NCBI GenBank assembly: GCA_902791885.1
Contig: CADAXO010000065.1
Span: 1 to 9,653, forward strand
DNA: 9,653 bases
Direction of reading: 5' to 3'
Source: Oscillospiraceae bacterium
Lineage (GTDB): Bacteria > Bacillota_A > Clostridia > Saccharofermentanales > Saccharofermentanaceae
Shown here: piece by piece, positions 1 to 6,503 of the stretch
How the letters are laid out: each line of letters opens with the position of its first letter
How positions within the stretch are numbered: position 1 is the stretch's first letter
The notes under the pieces: generated by a model
Told to the model about the DNA's origin: nothing
The model's input: only the letters and a program-made list of their open reading frames with translations
The model's database searches: none
Program-made: the position numbers and the translations under genes

Positions 1-2
1 AT

Positions 3-515
3 ACGTCAAAAGGTCCGTTCGTTGACAGGAAGAGGGCAAGACAGCAGGCTTCTGAGATAGTCGATATGCTCAAGATCGCTACTCCCTCGATCGAGACTCC
101 CGTAAGAAGGCTTTCGGGAGGTAATGTTCAGAAGGTTCTTCTCGGACGTGAGATCAAGGCTGAGCCTAATGTTCTGATCACGGCATATCCCGTAAGAGGT
201 CTTGATATCAATTCCTCGTATATGATCTACGATATTTTGAACGAGCAGAAGAAAAAGGGCGTAGGTATCCTCTTTATCGGTGAGGACCTCGACGTTATGC
301 TCGCTTTGTGCGACAAGATAATGGTTATGTGTCATGGAAAGCTTCAGGGTGTCGTTCATGCCGACAAGACCAGCAAGGGCCAGATCGGACTTATGATGAC
401 AGGAGCTATCTCGCTTGCGGATGTCGGCGGCAAGAAGGCCGGTATCGCGAAGGATTCCGCTTTCACGGAAGAGGAGTGGGAAGAAGCATCGGATATGAGT
501 GAGGGCAATTCATGA
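3..515 (+). CDS. ABC transporter ATP-binding protein, nucleoside/BMP-type, C-terminal part (5' end outside window)
   Basis: The frame is open from the left edge, so this is the last 170 residues of a longer protein. It matches the second nucleotide-binding domain of the double-domain ATPases that energise nucleoside or simple-sugar importers (YufO/NupO type; such proteins are about 500 residues). The ABC signature LSGGN is at fragment residues 37-41 and is followed by VQKVLLGREI. The Walker B region reads VLITAYPVRGLD, so the usual catalytic Glu of DEPT is absent, and the switch-His position reads IGEDLD. Both changes are usual in the second domain of this group, where the first domain is thought to carry hydrolysis. 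The acidic tail (EEEWEEASDMSEGNS) follows the normal end of the fold. The stop overlaps the next gene's ATG by 4 bp (ATGA at 512-515), which indicates translational coupling to the permease. The exact substrate cannot be read from this fragment; a nucleoside is the best guess from the family. Confidence 0.9.
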   Translation, partial: TSKGPFVDRKRARQQASEIVDMLKIATPSIETPVRRLSGGNVQKVLLGREIKAEPNVLITAYPVRGLDINSSYMIYDILNEQKKKGVGILFIGEDLDVMLALCDKIMVMCHGKLQGVVHADKTSKGQIGLMMTGAISLADVGGKKAGIAKDSAFTEEEWEEASDMSEGNS

Positions 516-808
516 GACTTCGAATCATAAGACGTAAAGAGACAAGACTTGTTAATACTATTCTGCTCTACGTGATCGGTATTGCGGTCTCGTTCATAAT
601 AGGCGGTATTTTTCTCTCGTCCCTCGGTATAAACCCTCTTGTTTACTATCGTGACATGCTTACTATCGGACTTATCGGAAACTACTACCCTGCGAAAAGC
701 ATCGAGGGCCTTCTTAAGCTCTTCGTGCCTTTGCTCATCACTTCTTTGGCTTTGTCGCTCGCGTTTAAGATGAAGTTCTGGAACATAGGCGGCGAGTGTC
801 GCATTTAA
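512..808 (+). CDS. ABC permease 1 (YufP/NupP-like), N-terminal fragment of a frame-broken gene
   Basis: This is the first part of an inner-membrane permease that pairs with the preceding ATPase. The 98-residue product starts at an ATG overlapping the ATPase stop. It has a hydrophobic segment at about residues 11-35 and a second at about 68-87, and then the family motif FKMKFWNIGGE at residues 85-95. In relatives that motif continues with Gly-Gln and a further membrane helix. Here the frame instead reads CRI and stops at 806-808. The rest of the permease resumes in another frame at about 798, with no intergenic signal between. I read the two pieces as one gene of about 355-370 codons interrupted by a short deletion of length 2 modulo 3. 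On its own this fragment is too short to be a working permease. A sequencing or assembly error would look the same. Confidence 0.8.
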   Translation: MRLRIIRRKETRLVNTILLYVIGIAVSFIIGGIFLSSLGINPLVYYRDMLTIGLIGNYYPAKSIEGLLKLFVPLLITSLALSLAFKMKFWNIGGECRI

Positions 809-809
809 G
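786..809 (+). other. Frame-breaking lesion in permease 1 (apparent small deletion)
   Basis: The upstream frame reads asparagine-Ile-Gly-Gly-Glu up to base 796 and then hits TAA at 806-808. The downstream frame is blocked by TAG at 786-788, opens at 789, and gives family-like sequence from GTC at 798. One extra base (T797) separates the last good upstream codon from the first good downstream codon. In relatives about a dozen residues (Gly-Gln and the start of a helix) lie between these points. That fits loss of roughly 35 nt, a length equal to 2 modulo 3. The size is an estimate from my memory of the family, not from an alignment. Confidence 0.7.
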
Positions 810-821
810 ATCGGCGATTCG

Positions 822-1580
822 ATGCCCCGTATAGTTGTTGTATTGCTTATGTGTCTTGCGGCTTTTATATCCGCGGGCCTTATCGGCTTTATCACAGCTC
901 ACCTTAAAGTAAGGTTCAATACTAATGAGACTTTGGTTACGTTGATGCTGAACTACATAATGCTCTATGTCATAAAGTTCATAGGCGAGACCAAGGCCGA
1001 CTGGAACTTCTTCTTAAGAACTGATTCGGAGCGTCCTGTGTTCGCGAGGTTCCCCGATAACGCAGTAATGCAGGGTATCACTATCGGAAACTTCAAGCTC
1101 CTTTACACGGTTATCGCATCTTTGGCTATAGCGGTTATCGTTTATTTCTATCTGAAGCGCACCAAGCAGGGCTACGAGATCTCTGTAGTGGGTGACAGCG
1201 TAAATACTGCAAGATACGCCGGCATGAGCGTTTATAAGATCACCGTCAGGACGATATTCCTGTCGGCGGCTCTCATCGGACTTGCAGGCGCATTTACTGC
1301 AGCGGCTTCGGGAACTATCTCTACCGATATCACGAACAATGTCGGCTGGACGGGAGTTATCGTCGCATGGCTGTCACGTCTGTCCGTGCCTGTAATAGGT
1401 GTTGTCAGCCTGCTTATCTCGGTTTTGCAGTACGGCTGTCAGGCAGCTTCGGCTTCGTATTCGCAGATCGACAGAAACTTCGCAGACCTTCTTCAGGGCC
1501 TGTTCATGTTCTCGATACTGGCTGCGGGTTTCTTCAGCCACTTTAAGATCGTAAGAACGGGAGGTAAGAAGGATGATTGA
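822..1580 (+). CDS. ABC permease 1 (YufP/NupP-like), C-terminal fragment of a frame-broken gene
   Basis: This is the larger remainder of the permease begun at 512. The frame is open from 789, and homology appears to begin at about 798 (VAFKIGDS), ahead of the first ATG at 822, so that ATG is probably an internal Met rather than a true start. There is no ribosome binding site in front of it. The product keeps the family core: an amphipathic stretch with KVRFNTNETLVTLMLNYI, several hydrophobic helices, and the cytoplasmic coupling region GDSVNTARYAGMSVYKI. These are typical of BPD_transp_2 permeases (PF02653). It ends with a charged tail and an 8-bp overlap with the next permease (ATG 1573, stop 1578-1580). 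That overlap implies the operon order is intact even though the frame is not. If the lesion is real, the importer should be inactive unless frame is restored. Confidence 0.8.
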   Translation: MPRIVVVLLMCLAAFISAGLIGFITAHLKVRFNTNETLVTLMLNYIMLYVIKFIGETKADWNFFLRTDSERPVFARFPDNAVMQGITIGNFKLLYTVIASLAIAVIVYFYLKRTKQGYEISVVGDSVNTARYAGMSVYKITVRTIFLSAALIGLAGAFTAAASGTISTDITNNVGWTGVIVAWLSRLSVPVIGVVSLLISVLQYGCQAASASYSQIDRNFADLLQGLFMFSILAAGFFSHFKIVRTGGKKDD

Positions 1581-2565
1581 CGTATTAACGCTTTTCTTAT
1601 TTAACATCGTCATCTACAGCATCCCGCTTCTTTATGCCACATGCGGTGAGATCATGGTCGAGAAATCGGGCTCCCTTAACCTCGGTGTGGAAGGTACTAT
1701 GGCAGTAGGTGCAGTCTTCGGTTTCCTTGCGGGCTGTAAGACGGATTCTTTACCTGTTGCAGTGCTCGTAAGCTTCTTAACGGCGGCTTTGGTGGGTGCT
1801 ATCTTCTGCGTTTTCACCATAACACTTCAGGCAAACCAGAATGTAACGGGACTTACGATAACTACTATCGGCGTTGCAGTCTACTTCTTCGTAGGCAACG
1901 GCCTGGGTGCGGACTGGCCCGTTTACCGCGAGTGCACAAGGCTCGTTAACGGCTTTGCCGACATTGAGATACCTTTGCTGTCGAAGATACCCGTCGTGGG
2001 CAAGGCATTGTTCTCGCATAATGTTCTTGTTTACTTTGCTGTTGTCATCGCTGTGCTTATCTGGGTCTACTTCGAAAAGACAACTCCCGGCCTTCGTCTC
2101 CGCGCTATAGGCGAGAATCCGGGTGCTGCCGATTCACTCGGCGTGAATATCGTGCTTTACAAGTATCTTCACATCATGGCGGGCTCCGGCATTATGGGTA
2201 TCGGAGGCCTTTATATGGGACTTAACATGGGCGGTTCGTTCGAGGGCAGCAACTGCTGGATCAACGGCTACGGCTGGATCGCTATCGCTCTTGTTATATT
2301 CGCGAACTGGTCCACTATGCACGCGATCATCGGTACGTTCGTCTTTGGTTTCTTTAATACGCTGCGTATTTACAATATGCCTTTGGCGACAACATTCCCT
2401 AAGACTTTGGGCTGGCTCTCATCGGTTCCTGCACAGGTGTTCTCGGCGCTGCCGTTTATCGTTACTCTGCTCGTGCTTGTCGTGAACTCTATAAGGAGCA
2501 GGAAGAGAGGAAGGTCAGGCTCGCCGTCTGCTATCGGAATCAACTACTACAGAGAAGACCGCTGA
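1573..2565 (+). CDS. ABC transporter permease 2, nucleoside/BMP-type (YufQ/NupQ-like)
   Basis: This is an intact 330-residue integral membrane permease, the usual length for the family, and would form the channel with permease 1. It has about eight to ten hydrophobic segments. The N-terminal signature GEIMVEKSGSLNLGVEG lies at residues 25-41 and is a hallmark of the second permease in YufOPQ-like systems. A later cytoplasmic loop, GLRLRAIGENPGAADSLGVN, is the likely contact with the ATPase. The start is the ATG at 1573, with GGAGG at 1560-1564 as ribosome binding site, 8 bp inside the end of permease 1. The charged tail RSRKRGRSG is followed by a stop that sits in the loop of the operon terminator. 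Substrate is inferred from the family as nucleosides; simple sugars are a less likely alternative. Confidence 0.9.
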   Translation: MIDVLTLFLFNIVIYSIPLLYATCGEIMVEKSGSLNLGVEGTMAVGAVFGFLAGCKTDSLPVAVLVSFLTAALVGAIFCVFTITLQANQNVTGLTITTIGVAVYFFVGNGLGADWPVYRECTRLVNGFADIEIPLLSKIPVVGKALFSHNVLVYFAVVIAVLIWVYFEKTTPGLRLRAIGENPGAADSLGVNIVLYKYLHIMAGSGIMGIGGLYMGLNMGGSFEGSNCWINGYGWIAIALVIFANWSTMHAIIGTFVFGFFNTLRIYNMPLATTFPKTLGWLSSVPAQVFSALPFIVTLLVLVVNSIRSRKRGRSGSPSAIGINYYREDR

Positions 2566-2581
2566 TGCGGTCTTTTATTTT
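2555..2581 (+). terminator. Rho-independent terminator of the nucleoside-type ABC operon
   Basis: There is a perfect 8-bp stem, AAGACCGC (2555-2562) with GCGGTCTT (2567-2574), around a 4-base loop TGAT, followed by TTATTTT. The stop codon of the second permease (2563-2565) is in the loop, so the terminator stem overlaps the last three codons. Confidence 0.9.
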
Positions 2582-2629
2582 CGGTGTGACCTCAATTGCC
2601 TTTCTTCCGTCTTAATTGATGAAGGAGGG

Positions 2630-2638
2630 TGCTATAAT
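2630..2638 (+). promoter_or_regulatory. Extended -10 promoter for the sigma factor gene
   Basis: TGCTATAAT (2630-2638) is a perfect -10 hexamer with the upstream TGn extension. No good -35 is present at 17 bases. Transcription would start near 2645, about 28 bases ahead of the ATG at 2673. That supports this start over the in-frame TTG at 2616 and ATG at 2619, which lie upstream of the promoter. Confidence 0.6.
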
Positions 2639-2672
2639 ATGGTTTGAGAAAAACCAAAGGGATAATCAAATC

Positions 2673-3239
2673 ATGGAAGACCAAGTGATCATCGACATGT
2701 ATTTTGCCAGGGATGAACAGGCAATATCCTGCACCGCTGACAAGTACGGAAGGCTTCTTCGAAGCATTGCTTACGGGATCCTCAGAAGTCAGGAAGATTC
2801 CGAAGAGTGTGAGAATGATACTTATATGAAGACATGGAGCATAATTCCGCCCACAAGGCCCATTGCTTTTCAGGCTTTTCTTGCGAAGATCACACGCAAT
2901 CTCTCTTTGGACCGCTATGATCAGATGCATGCGGCAAAAAGAGGAGGCGGAGAGGTTCCTCTTATGATCGAGGAGCTTGAGGAATGTATTCCTGATATGG
3001 GAGCAGCGGCTACGGATGATGAATCCAATGACGAAGAGCTTAAGAGTATCATCAATAAGTTTCTTGGTACGCTGTCTGATGATAACAGGAAGATATTCTT
3101 AAGAAGGTACTTCTTCGGAGACTCGGTAAACGAGATCGCAGCAAAATACGGATTTGGTAAGAGCAAGGTGAAGATGAGTCTTGCAAGATCCCGCGATAAT
3201 CTTAAGGCACTCCTTCAGAAAGAAGGTTATTATGGCTAA
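2673..3239 (+). CDS. RNA polymerase sigma factor, sigma-70 family (ECF-like)
   Basis: This is a 188-residue alternative sigma factor that would direct RNA polymerase to a small regulon. Region 2 spans about residues 20-90: the DSEECENDTYMKTW stretch, then FLAKITRNLSLDRY, which matches the core-binding and -10 recognition part of ECF-like factors. A variable acidic linker (about 95-125) follows. Region 4 is at about 128-182, with the helix-turn-helix in SVNEIAAKYGFGKSKVKMSL, ending in a basic helix. Clostridial genomes carry many such factors next to membrane proteins. I chose the ATG at 2673: it lies just downstream of a strong -10 element, and homology begins at about this point. Its ribosome binding site is weak (AAAGG at 2656-2660, with a long spacer). 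Its stop overlaps the next gene by 8 bp, implying a co-translated sigma/anti-sigma pair. The target promoters are not identifiable here. Confidence 0.88.
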   Translation: MEDQVIIDMYFARDEQAISCTADKYGRLLRSIAYGILRSQEDSEECENDTYMKTWSIIPPTRPIAFQAFLAKITRNLSLDRYDQMHAAKRGGGEVPLMIEELEECIPDMGAAATDDESNDEELKSIINKFLGTLSDDNRKIFLRRYFFGDSVNEIAAKYGFGKSKVKMSLARSRDNLKALLQKEGYYG

Positions 3240-4059
3240 TAAGGATCAGGCAGAACGTCTGCTTCGCGCCATGGGCGATGTTAATGATATATATCTGGAA
3301 GATCTCCTGGATGAAAGTTCATCCCGTAAAGCTGTTCTCACGCCTTTGCAGAGCCAGAGAAGAGCCAGGATCATCTCCATAGCCGCGGCAGCAGTGATTG
3401 TCTGCGGTATGACAGCTCTTGTCATGATCAATATGTCTAAGCAGAACACTACTGAGACCGCAAGACATAATGATGCAAGAGAAGAGATTGTAGAACTCGG
3501 TCTCGATAATATGAATATAATGGATAACCATTCGGTAAGAAGTGCCGATACCTACACATACGGTGAAGCAACTACGGCAGCGGGTGCGGAAGCGGGTGCT
3601 GATTCGTGTACGGATTACTGTATCGCACCCGAAGAAGTAACAGAGGATGAGGAGTGCATAGATAAAGTAGCCGATGTTACAGAGGCATCCGATATTGATG
3701 ATCTTGTAAGTCTTGCAGGATTTGACTTCGTTGTGCCTGAGTCTGTAAGTGACAGCACTGACTGCGCTTTCTTCTTCTACGGTGACGGAATTGCCGAAGT
3801 TCAGTATTACGATAATGACGGCAACCTCTTATGTACTATACGTAAGGCCGAGGGTTATCTGAACGATATCTCCGGAACAGGAATGTTAAGTACTGACAGT
3901 GAGACTGTTACGGTCGGTGATCACACCGTAAATGTTCTTACGGACGATGACGGACATATGGTCGTATTCTGGATGTATCACGGATATACGTACTCGTTCG
4001 TACCTGAAGAAGCTATGGCAGAAGACGATCTCACATCTGTTTTGGAGGGCATTTCATAA
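3232..4059 (+). CDS. Single-pass membrane protein, putative anti-sigma factor/sensor with DUF4367-like outer domain
   Basis: This protein has 275 residues. A cytoplasmic N-terminus (about 1-45) carries the motif RAMGDVNDIYLEDLLDE, seen in clostridial proteins encoded next to sigma factors. One membrane helix (about 46-67, ISIAAAAVIVCGM) follows, and then a long acidic extracellular part. Residues about 90-155 are low-complexity and rich in Asp, Glu, Thr and Ala. Residues about 157-275 (LAGFDFVVPE, IAEVQYYDNDGN, VTVGDHTVNV, then GYTYSF and a final acidic helix) resemble the DUF4367 fold found at the C-terminus of such proteins. The start ATG at 3232 has AGAAGG at 3221-3226 and overlaps the sigma gene, so an earlier in-frame TTG at 3181 is unlikely. 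The inferred role is holding the sigma factor at the membrane until an outside signal is sensed. Anti-sigma activity is inferred from topology and position, not from a recognised zinc-binding anti-sigma motif, which I do not see. Confidence 0.7.
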   Translation: MANKDQAERLLRAMGDVNDIYLEDLLDESSSRKAVLTPLQSQRRARIISIAAAAVIVCGMTALVMINMSKQNTTETARHNDAREEIVELGLDNMNIMDNHSVRSADTYTYGEATTAAGAEAGADSCTDYCIAPEEVTEDEECIDKVADVTEASDIDDLVSLAGFDFVVPESVSDSTDCAFFFYGDGIAEVQYYDNDGNLLCTIRKAEGYLNDISGTGMLSTDSETVTVGDHTVNVLTDDDGHMVVFWMYHGYTYSFVPEEAMAEDDLTSVLEGIS

Positions 4060-4093
4060 ATATATTTTCTGTATCGCGCTAAAGGGTCGAAGG

Positions 4094-4102
4094 TGATACA
4101 AT
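4094..4102 (+). promoter_or_regulatory. Extended -10 promoter for the amino acid ABC importer operon
   Basis: TGATACAAT (4094-4102) is a five-of-six -10 match with a TGn extension, placed 35 bases before the binding-protein ATG. No convincing -35 is visible. No terminator lies between the anti-sigma-like gene and this point, so read-through from the sigma unit is also possible. Confidence 0.5.
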
Positions 4103-4137
4103 ATGCGGGTGTTAATTAAAGAAAGAAGGGTAATCTT

Positions 4138-4932
4138 ATGAAGAAATTCTTGACTTTGGCACTCGCTGCAGCAATGTTCGTTATGCCCCTTGCAGCTTGT
4201 GACGCAACAAGTGCGGAGGAAAGTGCCCAGGCGCAGTCTAACGGAACTTTCGTTGTCGGTTTTGATGCTGAATTCCCTCCGATGGGATTTATCGCAGATG
4301 ACGGTTCTTATACAGGTTTTGACCTTGATCTTGCAGCTGAGGTTGCAAACAGACTGGGTCTTGAGTTCGTAGCTCAGCCTATTGCTTGGGATTCCAAGGA
4401 CCAGGAGCTCGCTTCCGGCAACATCGACTGTATCTGGAACGGTTTCACCATCAGCGGCCGTGAAGATCAGTACACATGGACAGAAGCTTATATGTCCAAC
4501 AACCAGGTTGTAGTTGTAAATGCAGGTTCTTCCATCATGCATCTTTCCGATCTTGCAGGCACAGTAGTTGCTGTTCAGAAGGATTCTTCCGGACTTGCAG
4601 CTCTTGAAGAGAACACAGAACTTCTCGATTCTTTTGCAGAACTCGTACAGGTTGATGATTATCTCAATGCCATGATGGAACTCGAGTCCGGTGCTGTTGA
4701 CGCTATCGTTATGGATGAGATCGTTGCACGTTATCAGATCCAGGAAGCAGGCAGCAACTTCGTAGTTCTCGATGAGTCTGTAGCTTCCGAGGAGTACGGT
4801 GTAGGCTTCGCTCTCGGTAACGAGGAACTCCGTGATCAGGTTCAGGCTGCACTCGAAGAGATGGCAGCTGACGGAACACTCGCACAGATCTCTAACGAGT
4901 GGTTCGGTGAGGATATCACAACTATCGGATAA
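4138..4932 (+). CDS. Amino acid ABC transporter substrate-binding lipoprotein (family 3)
   Basis: This is a 264-residue extracellular solute-binding protein that captures a polar amino acid and delivers it to the permease encoded next. The N-terminus is a lipoprotein signal with a lipobox ending LAAC, lipidated Cys21, and a short Asp/Glu/Ser-rich tether. The mature part is a family 3 periplasmic-binding fold (SBP_bac_3, PF00497): GFDAEFPPMGF at 41-51, YTGFDLDLAAEVANRLG at 59-74, and SGRED at 106-110, where Arg108 sits at the position that normally binds the substrate carboxylate. Asp193 in AIVMDEIVARY sits where the amino group is usually bound. The end EWFGEDIT is typical. The ribosome binding site GAAGGG (4125-4130) is seven bases before the ATG. 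It heads a binding protein-permease-ATPase operon. Substrate (glutamine, cystine, or arginine-like) cannot be fixed from sequence alone. Confidence 0.93.
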   Translation: MKKFLTLALAAAMFVMPLAACDATSAEESAQAQSNGTFVVGFDAEFPPMGFIADDGSYTGFDLDLAAEVANRLGLEFVAQPIAWDSKDQELASGNIDCIWNGFTISGREDQYTWTEAYMSNNQVVVVNAGSSIMHLSDLAGTVVAVQKDSSGLAALEENTELLDSFAELVQVDDYLNAMMELESGAVDAIVMDEIVARYQIQEAGSNFVVLDESVASEEYGVGFALGNEELRDQVQAALEEMAADGTLAQISNEWFGEDITTIG

Positions 4933-4935
4933 TTG

Positions 4936-5607
4936 ATGGGCGATCTTGCATCAACATTCAGCCAATTAGCAGGCGGATTAAGATTCACATTAGGGATCTT
5001 CTTCCTGACATTGCTCTTTTCCATACCCCTCGGGCTTATCGTAGCCCGGGGGCGTATGTCTAAAAACATATTCGTCGCAGGACTTGTACGCATCTATATC
5101 TCCATAATGAGAGGTACACCTTTGATGCTTCAGCTCCTGCTCGTTTATTTCGGACCTTATTATATTTTCGGCATGAAGCTTGCCGATCTCGATGTAGGTC
5201 CTTTCAAGTACAGATTCGTGGCTACGGTCATAGGCTTCTCCTTAAATTATGCTGCATACTTCGCAGAGATCTTCAGAGCCGGCATACAGTCAATGCCTGT
5301 AGGTCAGTACGAAGCAGCGCAGATACTGGGATTTACCAAGGCGCAGACATTCTTCAGGATCATATTGCCGCAGGTTATCAAGCGAGTCCTGCCTGCTGTT
5401 ACTAACGAAGTCATCACGCTTGTTAAGGATACTTCCTTAGCCCAGGTCCTTGCCGTCACCGAAATGTTCACGGCAGCAAAGAACCTCGCATCGGCACAGG
5501 TTTCCGTTATGCCTTTTATTGTCGCGGGCCTTTTCTATTACGTTATGAACGGCGTTATCGAGATAATCATGAACCGCGCCGAGAAATCAATGAACTATTA
5601 TCAGTAA
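4936..5607 (+). CDS. Amino acid ABC transporter permease (HisM/GlnP family)
   Basis: This is a 223-residue membrane permease, about the family's usual length, for uptake of polar amino acids. Hydrophobic helices lie at about residues 17-37, 50-75, 94-112, 155-175 and 190-212. The conserved loop SIMRGTPLMLQLLLVYFGPY (57-76) is characteristic. The EAA motif EAAQILGFTKAQTFF (126-140) followed by RIILPQ is the coupling loop that docks on the ATPase. The gene begins just after the binding-protein stop: TAA at 4930-4932, TTG at 4933, then ATG at 4936. I prefer the ATG, though the TTG would add one residue. No clear ribosome binding site precedes either, so translation probably depends on ribosomes finishing the upstream gene. 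Confidence 0.93.
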   Translation: MGDLASTFSQLAGGLRFTLGIFFLTLLFSIPLGLIVARGRMSKNIFVAGLVRIYISIMRGTPLMLQLLLVYFGPYYIFGMKLADLDVGPFKYRFVATVIGFSLNYAAYFAEIFRAGIQSMPVGQYEAAQILGFTKAQTFFRIILPQVIKRVLPAVTNEVITLVKDTSLAQVLAVTEMFTAAKNLASAQVSVMPFIVAGLFYYVMNGVIEIIMNRAEKSMNYYQ

Positions 5608-5616
5608 GGGGGAGTT

Positions 5617-6369
5617 ATGAACGTTCTTGAGATGAAAAACATACATAAGTCGTTCGATTCCCTTGAAGTCCTTAAGGGAATTGACCTTGAGGTAAAGAAG
5701 GGCGAGGTAGTTGCTATTATCGGCCCTTCGGGCGGCGGTAAGTCAACGCTTTTAAGATGTGCCACCACACTTGAGCAGATAACATCGGGTAAGATCGTCA
5801 TCGCGGGTGAGACTTTGGTAAGCACTTCACACAGCGGACTTACTCACTATACCGATAAGAAGAAGCTTCAGGAGATAAGAGGCAAGTTCGGACTTGTGTT
5901 CCAGAACTTCAACCTTTTCCCGCACTTCTCCGTAAGACGCAATATTACCGAGTCGCTCATACACGTTCATAAGAAAAGCAAAGAGGAAGCAAACGCTATC
6001 TGCGATCAGCTCCTTAAGAAGCTCGACATGGCGGATAAGGCGGATGCATATCCCTGTAATCTGTCGGGCGGTCAGCAGCAGCGTGTATCCATAGCAAGAG
6101 CTCTTGCGGTCAATCCCGAGATACTCTTCTTTGATGAACCCACATCCGCACTTGACCCGGAGCTTACGGCAGGCGTTCTCAAGGTAATAAGAGAACTTGC
6201 CGAGGAGAAGATGACAATGGTCATCGTTACGCATGAGATGGCTTTCGCGAGAGACGTGGCGGATAAGCTCGTATTCATGGACGGCGGCGTGATCGTGGAG
6301 CAGGGAAGCGATATAATAAGCAACCCGAAAAAGGAACGTACAAAGGAGTTCCTTGCAGGCTACGGCTGA
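5617..6369 (+). CDS. Amino acid ABC transporter ATP-binding protein (GlnQ-like)
   Basis: This is a 250-residue cytoplasmic ATPase that drives the adjacent permease. All catalytic motifs are present: Walker A GPSGGGKST (36-44), Q-loop FQNFNLFPH (95-103, Gln96), signature LSGGQQQR (149-156), Walker B ILFFDEP (169-175) with catalytic Glu174, D-loop SALD (177-180) and the switch His206 in VTHEM. The length and the end of the protein fit polar amino acid importers (HisP/GlnQ group). Residues about 63-90 carry a slightly long insert (THYTDKKKLQEIRGK) before the Q-loop. The insert occurs in this subgroup and does not disrupt the fold. GGGGGA at 5608-5613 is a good ribosome binding site, close behind the permease stop (5605-5607). 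No clear terminator follows the gene before the ilv promoter. Confidence 0.95.
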   Translation: MNVLEMKNIHKSFDSLEVLKGIDLEVKKGEVVAIIGPSGGGKSTLLRCATTLEQITSGKIVIAGETLVSTSHSGLTHYTDKKKLQEIRGKFGLVFQNFNLFPHFSVRRNITESLIHVHKKSKEEANAICDQLLKKLDMADKADAYPCNLSGGQQQRVSIARALAVNPEILFFDEPTSALDPELTAGVLKVIRELAEEKMTMVIVTHEMAFARDVADKLVFMDGGVIVEQGSDIISNPKKERTKEFLAGYG

Positions 6370-6379
6370 TGCGGCTTAA

Positions 6380-6408
6380 TTGACATAAAGACGATCAAGT
6401 GATTTAAT
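6380..6408 (+). promoter_or_regulatory. Promoter of the ilvBNC operon
   Basis: A perfect -35 TTGACA (6380-6385) is followed after a 17-base spacer by TTTAAT (6403-6408), a five-of-six -10, with a TGn extension at 6400-6402. It starts 11 bases after the preceding ATPase stop. Transcription should begin near 6414, giving a leader of about 300 nt before ilvB. Confidence 0.8.
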
Positions 6409-6500
6409 AATCAAAAGGCGCTGAAGGGAAAAAAGATGCGCGACACCTGTTACAGAGAGCCGGCGGTTGGTGCAAGACGGTGCAGGAAGCGTAATGATAA

Positions 6501-6503
6501 GTC
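6501..6503 (+). promoter_or_regulatory. Specifier codon GUC (valine) of the T-box
   Basis: In the usual T-box pattern the specifier follows AA and precedes A(C/U)C near the base of Stem I. Here the sequence is ATAA-GTC-ATCCCGGAGC, which aligns only with GTC as codon. Shifted readings (AAG, AGT, TCA) do not fit the loop geometry or the ilv operon. Valine is the pathway product. Confidence 0.75.

Noticed and set aside
2616..2672. Earlier in-frame starts for the sigma factor (TTG 2616, ATG 2619), and a GGAGG-like site at 2623-2629 in front of an ATG at 2639
   Set aside because: These lie upstream of or within the -10 element TGCTATAAT, so they would not be in the transcript. The ATG at 2639 reads only ATG-GTT-TGA. 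Family homology begins at the ATG at 2673.
3181..3231. Earlier TTG start for the membrane protein gene, adding 17 residues
   Set aside because: The ATG at 3232 has AGAAGG at the right distance, and the extra residues are a shadow of the sigma factor's conserved C-terminus in another frame.
3540..3690. Ala/Thr/Glu/Asp-rich stretch considered as a possible repeat array
   Set aside because: The composition is biased, but no unit repeats regularly at the DNA or protein level; it reads as a flexible acidic spacer.
4054..4542. Minus-strand open frame of 162 codons over the anti-sigma end and the binding protein gene
   Set aside because: It runs antisense to a clear lipoprotein gene, has no family resemblance and no ribosome binding site; it is a shadow of the codon usage on the other strand.
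6355..6390. Possible terminator after the amino acid ATPase gene
   Set aside because: The GCTGATGCGG segment resembles the terminator at 2561, but the left arm does not pair beyond two or three bases and no T tract follows; TTAATTGACA here belongs to the ilv promoter.
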